Below are positions 37,919 through 45,989 of a stretch of 64,000 bases of DNA, piece after piece. Every line of letters begins with the position of its first letter. Position 1 is the first letter of the stretch. Source of the stretch: Streptomyces mirabilis (GTDB taxonomy: Bacteria > Actinomycetota > Actinomycetes > Streptomycetales > Streptomycetaceae); assembly GCF_039503195.1 (NCBI RefSeq), contig NZ_JBCJKP010000001.1:1798001-1862000 (forward strand). Direction: 5' to 3'. The notes beneath the pieces are model-generated. The model did not search any database. It was not told the origin of the DNA and saw only the letters and a program-made list of their open reading frames with translations. A program made the translations under genes and the position numbers.

Positions 37919-39127
37919 ATGACCGCACCACTGCACGAGGCCCACCCGACCGGTTCCGGCCGTCGACTGCCCGACACCCAACAGGGCATGCGCCGCCGCA
38001 ACCTCTCCCGTGTCATGCACACCGTGAGTGCGGAGGGGCCGCTGTCGCGTGCCGCCGTCGCCTCGCGCATCGGTCTGACGCGGGCGGCGGTCTCGACGCT
38101 GGTGGACGAGCTGATCCGCTCGGGGCTCCTCGAAGAGCTGGGCCCCGAGCGGCCCGGACGGGTGGGGCGACCGGGCTCGGCACTCGCCGTCAGCGGGCGC
38201 GGTCCCACCGGGATAGGCGCGGAGGTGGGCGTCGACCATCTGGCGGTGTGCGCCGTCGATCTGCGCGGTGCCGTACGGGCGCGGGCGGTGCGGCACGGCA
38301 CGAACCGCGGGCGACCGCCCGAGCCGGTGCTCCAGGAGCTGACCGCGCTGGTGCGGCAGGTCGTCGCCGAGGCCGAACGGGAGGGGCTGTGGCCCGCGGG
38401 CCTGGCGGTCGCGGTGCCCGGCCTGGTGGCCCGCGACGACCGGACCGTGGTCCGTGCCCCCAACCTCGACTGGCATGACACGGATCTCGGCGCGCTGTTG
38501 CCAGGGGACCTCCCGCTGACCGTGGACAACGAGGCGAACTTCGGCGGTCTGGCGGAACTGTGGCTCGGCGATGCCACCCCACGTGACTTCCTGCATGTGT
38601 CCGCGGAGATCGGCATCGGTGCGGCCGTGGTCGTGGACGGACGGTTGCTGCGCGGGACCCGCGGTTTCGCGGGCGAGCTGGGGCATGTGCCGGTGTGGCC
38701 GGACGGGCCTCCTTGCCCGTGCGGCGGACGGGGCTGCCTCGAGCAGTACGCGGGTGAGGAGGCCGTGCTGCGCGCGGCCGGTCTGGAGCCGCGTGAGGAC
38801 CGGGTCGGGCTGCTGACCGAGCGTGCCGCCCGGGGCGACGCGGAGGTACGGCGTGCCCTGCGCGACGCCGGGACCGCGCTCGGGATCGCGCTCACGGGCG
38901 CGGTCAATCTCCTCGATCCGGAGACGGTGGTGCTGGGTGGAGCGCTGTCCGGTCTCGCACCGTGGTTGCTGCCTTCGCTGGAGGGCGAGCTGGCGCGGCG
39001 CACGGCGGGCCCCGCCTGCGCCGTGTCCGTGTCACCCCTGGGGCCCGAGGGGCCATTGCTGGGGGCCGCCCACTCGGTGGTGCGGGCGGTGCTCGACGAC
39101 CCGGCGGGGTTCGCGGGGCAGGCGTAG
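37919..39127 (+). CDS. ROK-family transcriptional repressor (XylR-like)
   Basis: 402 residues. An N-terminal winged helix (SRAAVASRIGLTRAAVSTLVDELIRSGLL) is fused to a ROK sugar-kinase-like domain with the zinc motif CPCGGRGCLEQY and GEIGIGAAVVVDG-type loops (here AEIGIGAAVVVDG) and RGFAGELGHVPV. The location after xylB and the domain order mark it as the local xylose-responsive repressor. GGAGG lies only one base before the ATG at 37919, which is too close; a later start at the ATG at 37988 would remove part of the N-terminal tail only. Confidence 0.9.
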   Translation: MTAPLHEAHPTGSGRRLPDTQQGMRRRNLSRVMHTVSAEGPLSRAAVASRIGLTRAAVSTLVDELIRSGLLEELGPERPGRVGRPGSALAVSGRGPTGIGAEVGVDHLAVCAVDLRGAVRARAVRHGTNRGRPPEPVLQELTALVRQVVAEAEREGLWPAGLAVAVPGLVARDDRTVVRAPNLDWHDTDLGALLPGDLPLTVDNEANFGGLAELWLGDATPRDFLHVSAEIGIGAAVVVDGRLLRGTRGFAGELGHVPVWPDGPPCPCGGRGCLEQYAGEEAVLRAAGLEPREDRVGLLTERAARGDAEVRRALRDAGTALGIALTGAVNLLDPETVVLGGALSGLAPWLLPSLEGELARRTAGPACAVSVSPLGPEGPLLGAAHSVVRAVLDDPAGFAGQA

Positions 39128-39366
39128 CGCGATCATCGCGGCCACGACGGCCATCGCAGCTGTCGCGACCATCGCGGTCGATGACCCGGTGCCCAGGGTC
39201 CCTTTCCCCCTCACGGGTGACCGCGTTGTCCACAGTCCCCGAGTTGTCCACCGACGAACGCCGAGCCCTCCCGCCCAACCCGCAAGCGCCGTACCGTAAT
39301 TCACGCGAGGCACAGCCGTCGGGCCGATGGTCGGCTGTCCGGGCCAATCGGGGGATCGGGGGGCAG

Positions 39367-40860
39367 ATGTCGGAGGAGACGGTTCCGGGACTGCGGCGCG
39401 AGGCTGTTGGGCTGCGGGAGGTCCTGTTCCAGAGCATCACGGCCATGGCGCCGGCCGCGGCGGTCGCCGCGTCCATTCCGTCGGGCGCGGCCTTCGCGGG
39501 CGGCAGTCTGCCCCTTTCCGTGCTGATAGCCCTCGTCGCCTGCCTCTTCACCGCGTCCTGTGTGGCCGAGCTGGCACGACGGTTGCCCACCGCGGGCTCG
39601 GTGGCCACGTACGCGGCCCAGGGACTGCACCCGGCCGTGGGGTTCCTCGTCGGCTGGGGCTACGTGTTCGTCGAGGCGCTGGTGCCACCGCTGCTGCTCC
39701 TGCAACTCGGGTTCACCACCGCGGGCACACTGCATCAGCAATGGTCCTCCTACCCGGACGACCTGTGGTGGCCGTGGTCGCTCGCGGGCGCGGCGATCAT
39801 CGCGGTCGCCGGATACTTCGGAGTGCGCGCCTCGGCCCGTTTCGGCACCGTCCTCGGCGTCTTCGAAGTGCTGGTCTTCCTCGTCTTCGCGATATGGCTG
39901 ATCGCCAAGGCCGGGAGCGACAACACGCTGTCGGTGTTCGGGACCTCGCACACGGCCGAGGGGTACGAAGGCGTCAGTGGTGTGTTCGCGGGATCGGTCT
40001 ACACGGTGCTGGCCTTCGCCGGATTCGAGGCAGCGGCGCCACTCGCCGAGGAGACGAAGGATCCCCGCCGGACCATGCACCGCGCGGTCCTCGGCGCGGC
40101 GCTGGGAATCGGTCTCTTCTACGTCCTCACCACGTACGCCATGTCGGTGTACTTCGGGCCCGACCGCTTCGGGGGCTTCGGAGCCTCCGGCGCGGCGTCC
40201 TGGGAAGGCGTGGCCCGCGCTTCCTTCGGAGTGTTCTGGGTGCTGGTGTTCCTGGCGGTGGTCAACTCCACGATCGCCAACGCCAACGCCTGCGCGACGG
40301 TCTCGACCCGTACGGCCTTCGCCCTGGCCCGGATCAAGGTGTTCCCGCGGCTCTTCGCGCACGTGCATCCGAGGCACCGCTCCCCCGTCGCCGGCGTCGC
40401 CGCGCAGTGCGGCGTGGCGGTCGCGGCTGTGCTGGGCCTCGGTCTGTACTACGACCCCGTCACGGCGTTCCTGCTGCTCGCGACGGTGATCGTCACGGTC
40501 GTCATCGGCGTGTACATCGTGGTGAACCTCGCCTGTGCGGGCTATTTCCTGCGCCGCAGACGCGAGTTGCTCAAACCGGTGCGGCATCTTCTCTTCCCTC
40601 TGCTGGGCATCGTCGCCTTCGTGCCCGCGCTGCTGACGGCCGCGGGCCTGCCCGTCTTCGACTTCGTTTCCGAACTCACCGCGCCCGTTTCGTATGCGGG
40701 ACCGGTTGTCGGAGTCTGGATGGCGGCCGGAGTCGTGGTATTGATCGTCCTGTCGCGCCGCCACCCCGGGCGCATAGCCGAGACCGCCCGTGTTCACCTC
40801 GACGAGACCTCGTCCCCCGAGTCCCCCGACCCTCGGCAGAGCGGAGCCGTGCAGCCATGA
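39367..40860 (+). CDS. APC-family amino acid/amine permease
   Basis: 497 residues with about twelve membrane helices, ATG at 39367 after a G-rich Shine-Dalgarno region. The first helices read SITAMAPAAAVAASIPSGAAFAGG, the APC signature with the broken helix 1, and AGFEAAAPLAEETKDPRR in the loop after helix 6 is characteristic. Its stop overlaps the acetamidase/formamidase start (ATGA, 40857-40860), so it probably imports an amide, amine or amino acid that the enzyme then processes. Confidence 0.9.
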   Translation: MSEETVPGLRREAVGLREVLFQSITAMAPAAAVAASIPSGAAFAGGSLPLSVLIALVACLFTASCVAELARRLPTAGSVATYAAQGLHPAVGFLVGWGYVFVEALVPPLLLLQLGFTTAGTLHQQWSSYPDDLWWPWSLAGAAIIAVAGYFGVRASARFGTVLGVFEVLVFLVFAIWLIAKAGSDNTLSVFGTSHTAEGYEGVSGVFAGSVYTVLAFAGFEAAAPLAEETKDPRRTMHRAVLGAALGIGLFYVLTTYAMSVYFGPDRFGGFGASGAASWEGVARASFGVFWVLVFLAVVNSTIANANACATVSTRTAFALARIKVFPRLFAHVHPRHRSPVAGVAAQCGVAVAAVLGLGLYYDPVTAFLLLATVIVTVVIGVYIVVNLACAGYFLRRRRELLKPVRHLLFPLLGIVAFVPALLTAAGLPVFDFVSELTAPVSYAGPVVGVWMAAGVVVLIVLSRRHPGRIAETARVHLDETSSPESPDPRQSGAVQP

Positions 40861-41870
40861 GTGACCCCCGCATCCTGACCGTGCGCCCCGAACCGGGCGA
40901 GTACGCCTGGACGTTCGGCGGCGCGCCGCCCGTGGCACGCATCGCGCCGGGCACCGTCCTCGATCTGTACACGGAGGACTGCTTCGCCGGGCGGGTGCGC
41001 TCGGAGAAGGACCTGGTGTCCGAGGTGTGCGAGTTCCCGTTCCTCAATCCGCAGACCGGCCCCTTCCATGTGGAGGGCGCGGAGCCGGGCGACACCGTGG
41101 CCGTGCACTTCGTGTCGATCGAGCCCGCTCGCGACTGGGCGGCCTCGACGACGGTCCCGCTGTTCGGCGCGCTCACCTCCACGCACACCACGGCCACGCT
41201 GCAGCCTCCGCTGCCGGAGACCGTGTGGATCTGGCAGCTCGACCGGGAGCGGCGCACCGCCCTGTTCAGCGCCCGGGACAGCGAGATCCGGATCGAGTTG
41301 CCCATGGACCCGATGCACGGCACCGTCGGAGTGGCGCCAGCGAACCTCGAGGTGCGCTCCGCGCTGGTGCCTGACGCGCACGGCGGGAACATGGACACTC
41401 CGGAGATGCGGGCCGGCGTCACCTGTTTCCTCGGGGTGAACGTCGAGGGCGCCCTGTTGAGCCTCGGTGACGGGCATGCCCGGCAGGGCGAGGGCGAGAC
41501 ATGTGGTGTGGCCGTCGAGTGCGCGATGAACACGATGGTGATCGTCGAGTTGCTCAAGGGAGTCGCCACCCCTTGGCCGCGCATCGAGTCCGACACGCAC
41601 ATCATCTCGACCGGCTCGGCACGCCCGCTGGAGGACGCCTTCCGCATATCGCAGCTCGACCTGGTGCAGTGGTTGGTGCGCGACTACGGGTTCAGCGAGC
41701 TCGACGCCTACCAGTTCGCGACCCAGGCGGTCGAATCGCCGCTCGCCAACGTCTGCGACACCAACTACACGTGCGTCGCCAAGATCCGCAAGGAGTGGCT
41801 GCCCGCGCGCGAGACACACCGCGGCTTGCACGCGCGACTGAGTGACACCGCCGCGACGCTGCGACGCTGA
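40857..41870 (+). CDS. Acetamidase/formamidase family protein
   Basis: 337 residues of the FmdA/AmdA family, which hydrolyses short amides to ammonia and the acid. LDLYTEDCFAGRV, NPQTGPFHVEGAEPGDTVAVHF, GTVGVAPA, GGNMDTPEM and LSLGDGHARQGEGETCGVAVEC are family blocks, and the last contains conserved metal-binding residues. It is translationally coupled to the permease. A likely role is nitrogen scavenging from an imported amide. Confidence 0.93.
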   Translation: MSDPRILTVRPEPGEYAWTFGGAPPVARIAPGTVLDLYTEDCFAGRVRSEKDLVSEVCEFPFLNPQTGPFHVEGAEPGDTVAVHFVSIEPARDWAASTTVPLFGALTSTHTTATLQPPLPETVWIWQLDRERRTALFSARDSEIRIELPMDPMHGTVGVAPANLEVRSALVPDAHGGNMDTPEMRAGVTCFLGVNVEGALLSLGDGHARQGEGETCGVAVECAMNTMVIVELLKGVATPWPRIESDTHIISTGSARPLEDAFRISQLDLVQWLVRDYGFSELDAYQFATQAVESPLANVCDTNYTCVAKIRKEWLPARETHRGLHARLSDTAATLRR

Positions 41871-41911
41871 GCGCGGCTGACCCTGCCTCCCTATCATCGA
41901 AAGGCTCCCCC

Positions 41912-42514
41912 ATGGAACGGGCCAGATCGTTCCCGAGCCGGCGACGCCTGCTCAAGGGCGGCGCCGCCCTCGCCGCCCTCCCCTACGCGTTACTTCCCGG
42001 CGCCAAGGCGACGGCGGAGACGGCGGCCGTCGACTATCCGCTCGCCGAATGGGCACCGGCGAGCACCTCCAACTACACGGCGTCCAGTCGGCCGACGGCC
42101 TATCCGCTCGACTACGTGGTCATTCACGTCACGCAGGAGACCTTTCCCCGAACCGTGGCCATCTTCCAGAACCCCCAGAAGAAGGTGTCCGCGCACTACC
42201 TCGTGCGATCGGCCGACGGGCATGTCGCCGAGTGCGTCAGGGAGCGTGACATCGCCTGGCACGCGGGGAACTGGGACTACAACACCCGCAGCATCGGCAT
42301 CGAACACGAGGGCTGGGTGGACCGGCCCGCCTATTTCACCGACGCGCTCTACGAGGAGTCCGCCAAGCTCACGGCCGCGATCTGCGCGAAGCACGGCATC
42401 CCCAAGGACCGGGCTCACATCATCGGCCACTACGAGGTACCGGGCACCGACCACACTGATCCGGGGCCGAACTGGGACTGGACGCGGTACATCAAGCTCG
42501 TCAACTTCGCCTGA
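41912..42514 (+). CDS. Tat-exported N-acetylmuramoyl-L-alanine amidase (amidase_2)
   Basis: 200 residues. The N-terminus has a twin-arginine signal SRRRLLKGGAALAALPYALL with cleavage expected near AKATAETAA. The amidase_2 zinc fold follows: DYVVIHVTQETFP (first zinc His), HYLVRSADGHVAECV, IGIEHEGWVD (catalytic Glu), and GHYEVPGTDHTDPGPNWDW (second His and final ligand). It cleaves the lactyl-peptide bond in peptidoglycan and should act outside the membrane. Export of a folded zinc enzyme explains the Tat signal. Confidence 0.94.
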   Translation: MERARSFPSRRRLLKGGAALAALPYALLPGAKATAETAAVDYPLAEWAPASTSNYTASSRPTAYPLDYVVIHVTQETFPRTVAIFQNPQKKVSAHYLVRSADGHVAECVRERDIAWHAGNWDYNTRSIGIEHEGWVDRPAYFTDALYEESAKLTAAICAKHGIPKDRAHIIGHYEVPGTDHTDPGPNWDWTRYIKLVNFA

Positions 42515-42581
42515 CGGAGCGCCCGCCGCGGCTCCCGACGACCCACGCCCATGTGAGCGCCGCGTGAGGAGCTCCGTCACG

Positions 42582-44000
42582 GTGCTTGTCCACGCCCGCA
42601 CCGGGAGTGACGATGGTCTCAGCCGCATCGCCTACCGGGAGGCCGAGTTGACCGAACCGTGGGTGGCCCTCGAACCAGGAGCCGATCCCGTCGAGCGGGT
42701 GCGGATACTGCGCCGCGCGCACGAGGCGTTCACCGAGGCGGGCACGGTGCCGCGACCGGTGCGCTCCGTGGTGGCCGATTCCTGGCGGCGATCGGCACGG
42801 GCCGGTGTCGCACCGGACGGCACGGCACGGGTGGAGCTCACGGACGGCGACCTGGGCTCCTACCGGGCGGAGCATCCGCTGGCCCGGGTGATGCCGCTCT
42901 TCCGGGAGCTCATGGGGACGTTCGCGGCGGACGGCGAGCACCTTCTCGCGGTGTGCGACGCGCAGGGCCGGCTGTTGTGGGTCGAGGGACATCCGGCGAC
43001 GCGACGGCTGGCGGGGCGGATGAACTTCGTACCCGGCGCGCGATGGTCGGAGACCTCGGTCGGCACCAACGCGCCGGGAACGGCGGTCGCTGTGGACCGG
43101 CCGGTGCAGGTGTTCGCGGCCGAGCACTTCATCCGCCGGGTCCAGCCCTGGACGTGCGCCGCGGCGCCGGTGCACGATCCGCGCACGGGGCGGGTGCTCG
43201 GCGCGGTGGACATCACGGGCGGGGACGGGCTCGCGCATCCGCACAGTCTCGGTTTCGTGCAGGCGGTGGCGCGGGCCGCCGAGTCCCAGTTGGCACTGCT
43301 CACACCGGCGGAAGCAGCGGCCGACACGGTCGAGCTGACCGCGCTCGGCCGCGACGAGGCCCAACTGGTGGCGGGCGGCCGGAAGGTCAGGCTCAGCCGC
43401 AGGCACAGCGAGATCCTGGTGCTGCTGGCAAGACACCCGGAGGGGCTCTCGGGCGACGAGTTGCTGTGCGCGCTGTACGAGGACGAGTCGGTGACGCCGG
43501 TGACCCTGCGCGCCGAGCTGACCCGACTGCGCCGGCTGCTCGGCCCCGGCCTGCTGGGCTCGCGGCCCTACCGGCTCACGGCGCCGGTCGAGTCCGACGT
43601 GGCGGTCGTCGAACGGCGGCTCGGCACGGGTGCGGTCACGGCGGCAGCGGCGGCGTACGTCGGTCCGCTGCTGCCGGGTTCGAGGGCCCCGGCCGTGGTG
43701 CGGTTGCGGCGCCGCCTCGCCGACGGGCTGCGTACGGCCCTCATCGCGCGTCGCGACCCCGACCTGTTGGCGGACTGGGCGCGCGCGCCGTGGGGCGAGG
43801 ACGACCTCGACGTATGGCGGACGCTGGCCGCCGTACGCCCGACGGCGACGGTGCGGGCCCGACTGGAGGCTCTGGAGCACGAACAGGCCGCGCCACCGGG
43901 CCGACCGTACCCCGCGGCGCTCGCGGAACGGCGACGGTCGGTTGCCGGGCAGGGCCGGCCTGCTTCGTCCGCAACGTCGTTGCAACGTCCGCGCTCCTAG
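42582..44000 (+). CDS. GAF-domain transcriptional regulator, probable activator of the adjacent aldehyde dehydrogenase gene
   Basis: 472 residues from the GTG at 42582 (AGGAG 10 nt upstream; GTG at 42564 is an alternative). The N-terminal region ([15 protein letters not shown], then [14 protein letters not shown]) and GAF domain ([44 protein letters not shown]-like) match the sensor part of AcoR-type regulators. There is no sigma-54 AAA+ domain; instead the C-terminal third has a winged-helix-like region ([29 protein letters not shown]). It precedes the aldehyde dehydrogenase gene by 56 bp in the same direction. Confidence 0.88.
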   Translation: MLVHARTGSDDGLSRIAYREAELTEPWVALEPGADPVERVRILRRAHEAFTEAGTVPRPVRSVVADSWRRSARAGVAPDGTARVELTDGDLGSYRAEHPLARVMPLFRELMGTFAADGEHLLAVCDAQGRLLWVEGHPATRRLAGRMNFVPGARWSETSVGTNAPGTAVAVDRPVQVFAAEHFIRRVQPWTCAAAPVHDPRTGRVLGAVDITGGDGLAHPHSLGFVQAVARAAESQLALLTPAEAAADTVELTALGRDEAQLVAGGRKVRLSRRHSEILVLLARHPEGLSGDELLCALYEDESVTPVTLRAELTRLRRLLGPGLLGSRPYRLTAPVESDVAVVERRLGTGAVTAAAAAYVGPLLPGSRAPAVVRLRRRLADGLRTALIARRDPDLLADWARAPWGEDDLDVWRTLAAVRPTATVRARLEALEHEQAAPPGRPYPAALAERRRSVAGQGRPASSATSLQRPRS

Positions 44001-44056
44001 CCTCGCGGCGAGAGCTGTCCAACGGCGGGCAGCGCTTCTCCGGGAGGCAGACCAGC

Positions 44057-45580
44057 ATGACCCGTTACGCGGCGCCCGGCACCGAGGGCGCGATCGTCTC
44101 CTACCAGGCGCGTTACGACCACTTCATCGGCGGCGAGTACGTGCCGCCGGCTCGTGGGCAGTACTTCGAGAACCCGAGTCCGGTGAACGGACAGCCGTTC
44201 ACGGAGGTCGCGCGGGGCACCGCCGAGGACGTGGAGCGCGCCCTGGACGCGGCGCACGCGGCCGCGCCCGGCTGGGGCCGCACCTCCGTCACCGCGCGAG
44301 GCGACATCCTGCTGAAGATCGCCGACCGGATGGAGGCGAACCTGGAGAAGCTGGCGGTCGCCGAGAGCTGGGAGAACGGCAAGCCGGTGCGCGAGACCCT
44401 GGCCGCCGACATCCCGCTGGCCATCGACCACTTCCGCTACTTCGCGGGGGCGATCCGCGCCCAGGAGGGCTCGCTCGGCGAGGTCGACGACGACACCGTC
44501 GCGTACCACTTCCACGAGCCGCTCGGGGTCGTCGCGCAGATCATTCCCTGGAACTTCCCGATCCTGATGGCGGTCTGGAAGCTCGCCCCGGCGCTGGCGG
44601 CGGGCAACGCGGTCGTCATCAAGCCCGCCGAGCAGACCCCGGCGTCCATTCACTACTGGATGAGCCTGATCGCGGACCTGCTCCCGCCGGGCGTCGTCAA
44701 CATCGTCAACGGCTTCGGCGTGGAGGCGGGCAAGCCGCTCGCGTCCAGCCCGCGGGTGGCGAAGGTGGCATTCACGGGTGAGACCACGACCGGGCGGCTG
44801 ATCATGCAGTACGCCTCGGAGAACATCAAGCCGGTCACGCTGGAACTCGGCGGCAAGTCCCCGAACATCTTCTTCGACGACGTCTGGGCGCAGAACGACG
44901 ACTTCCGGGACAAGGCACTCGAGGGCTTCACGATGTTCGCCCTCAACCAGGGCGAGGTCTGCACCTGCCCGTCACGGGCGCTCGTCCAGCGTGGTCACTA
45001 CGGCGAGTTCATGGAGGCGGCGGTCGCCCGCACCGAGCTGATCAAGCCGGGCCATCCGCTCGACACCGACACGATGATCGGGGCGCAGGCCTCCAACGAC
45101 CAGTTGGAGAAGATCCTCTCCTACCTGGACATCGGTCGGCAGGAGGGTGCCAGGATCCTCACCGGTGGCGAACGTGTCGAGCACGACGGTGAGTTGAAGG
45201 GCGGCTACTACGTCCAGCCGACGATCTTCGAGGGTGACAACCGGATGCGGATCTTCCAGGAGGAGATCTTCGGACCGGTCGTCTCGGTCACGTCGTTCGA
45301 CGACTTCGACGACGCCATCAAGACCGCCAACGACACGCTGTACGGCCTCGGGGCCGGCGTATGGACGCGCGACATCAACACCGCCTATCGCGCGGGCCGT
45401 GCGATCCAGGCGGGCCGGGTGTGGACGAACTGCTACCACGCCTACCCCGCGCACGCGGCGTTCGGCGGCTACAAGCAGTCCGGCATCGGACGCGAGACGC
45501 ACAAGATGATGCTGGAGCACTACCAGCAGACCAAGAATCTTCTGGTGTCGTACTCGCCGAAGAAGCTGGGCTTCTTCTAG
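44057..45580 (+). CDS. NAD(P)-dependent aldehyde dehydrogenase
   Basis: 507 residues, ATG at 44057 with GGGAGG 9 nt upstream. Family landmarks: [20 protein letters not shown] (cofactor-binding start), [18 protein letters not shown] with the general-base Glu, and [15 protein letters not shown] with the catalytic Cys. The overall sequence matches the acetaldehyde/chloroacetaldehyde dehydrogenase group (ThcA, ExaC). It oxidises aldehydes to acids and is probably induced through the GAF regulator before it. The last 58 or so bases of the gene lie inside the 209-bp duplication that frames the island to the right. Confidence 0.95.
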   Translation: MTRYAAPGTEGAIVSYQARYDHFIGGEYVPPARGQYFENPSPVNGQPFTEVARGTAEDVERALDAAHAAAPGWGRTSVTARGDILLKIADRMEANLEKLAVAESWENGKPVRETLAADIPLAIDHFRYFAGAIRAQEGSLGEVDDDTVAYHFHEPLGVVAQIIPWNFPILMAVWKLAPALAAGNAVVIKPAEQTPASIHYWMSLIADLLPPGVVNIVNGFGVEAGKPLASSPRVAKVAFTGETTTGRLIMQYASENIKPVTLELGGKSPNIFFDDVWAQNDDFRDKALEGFTMFALNQGEVCTCPSRALVQRGHYGEFMEAAVARTELIKPGHPLDTDTMIGAQASNDQLEKILSYLDIGRQEGARILTGGERVEHDGELKGGYYVQPTIFEGDNRMRIFQEEIFGPVVSVTSFDDFDDAIKTANDTLYGLGAGVWTRDINTAYRAGRAIQAGRVWTNCYHAYPAHAAFGGYKQSGIGRETHKMMLEHYQQTKNLLVSYSPKKLGFF

Positions 45581-45730
45581 GCGCGCGAAAAAAGGCGCCT
45601 GACCTGGTCTTTCACCCGTCAGGCGCCTTTCCCTCAGCTTGCTCTCGGCCGAGCCCGGCTTGCGTGCTAGCTCCCAGTTCCTCCCAGACCTGTACCGCTC
45701 CTGACCAGTACTTCCGGACCAGTCACGGAC
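45522..45730. repeat. Left copy of the aldehyde dehydrogenase 3'-end duplication (candidate attL)
   Basis: The last 59 bp of the dehydrogenase gene, the terminator and about 100 bp beyond recur at 62631-62840. The copies start with ACCAGCAGACCAAGAA and end with CTTCCGGACCAGTCACGGAC in both. They differ mainly at silent positions inside the coding part, as copies from different strains would. Use of a gene's 3' end as integration site is a known strategy of integrative elements. Confidence 0.8.
45591..45630 (+). terminator. Strong terminator of the aldehyde dehydrogenase gene
   Basis: AAAGGCGCCTGAC (45591-45603) and GTCAGGCGCCTTT (45618-45630) form a perfect 13-bp stem with a 14-nt loop and a flanking A/T run, an intrinsic terminator unusually canonical for this genome. 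It is duplicated in the right copy at 62700-62740. Confidence 0.93.
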
Positions 45731-45742
45731 CAAACCCACTCT

Positions 45743-45955
45743 TCAGCCCTCGGTTGCTTCGCCTTGGCTGACACGCCCCCACTCCTGCATCGACTGCTCG
45801 ATGAGGCGGTTCGCCTGTTCTCGAACGCCGTCGAGGAACTTGGCGTAAGGACGCCAGATAGGCGCGACACCAAACGCACGTGCCATGCGGGTCAAGACAG
45901 GGCCCAGAAGGGCCTTCACGGCCTCCTCGGTTTCCCCAAAACGTGGGAAGTTCAC
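45743..45955 (-). CDS. Small protein of unknown function at the island's left edge
   Basis: 70 residues from a GTG at 45955: MNFPRFGETEEAVKALLG, then IWRPYAKFLDGVREQANRLIEQ and an acidic end. Helical throughout, no membrane segment. Third-position GC is moderate, supporting coding but weakly. There is no clear Shine-Dalgarno sequence. It begins 13 bp inside the left duplication boundary, where an element's first gene or a truncated remnant might sit. I do not recognise it. Confidence 0.45.
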   Translation of the reverse strand: MNFPRFGETEEAVKALLGPVLTRMARAFGVAPIWRPYAKFLDGVREQANRLIEQSMQEWGRVSQGEATEG

Positions 45956-45989
45956 CTAGCGACCCAACCGAACTACTCATCGATGCAGG

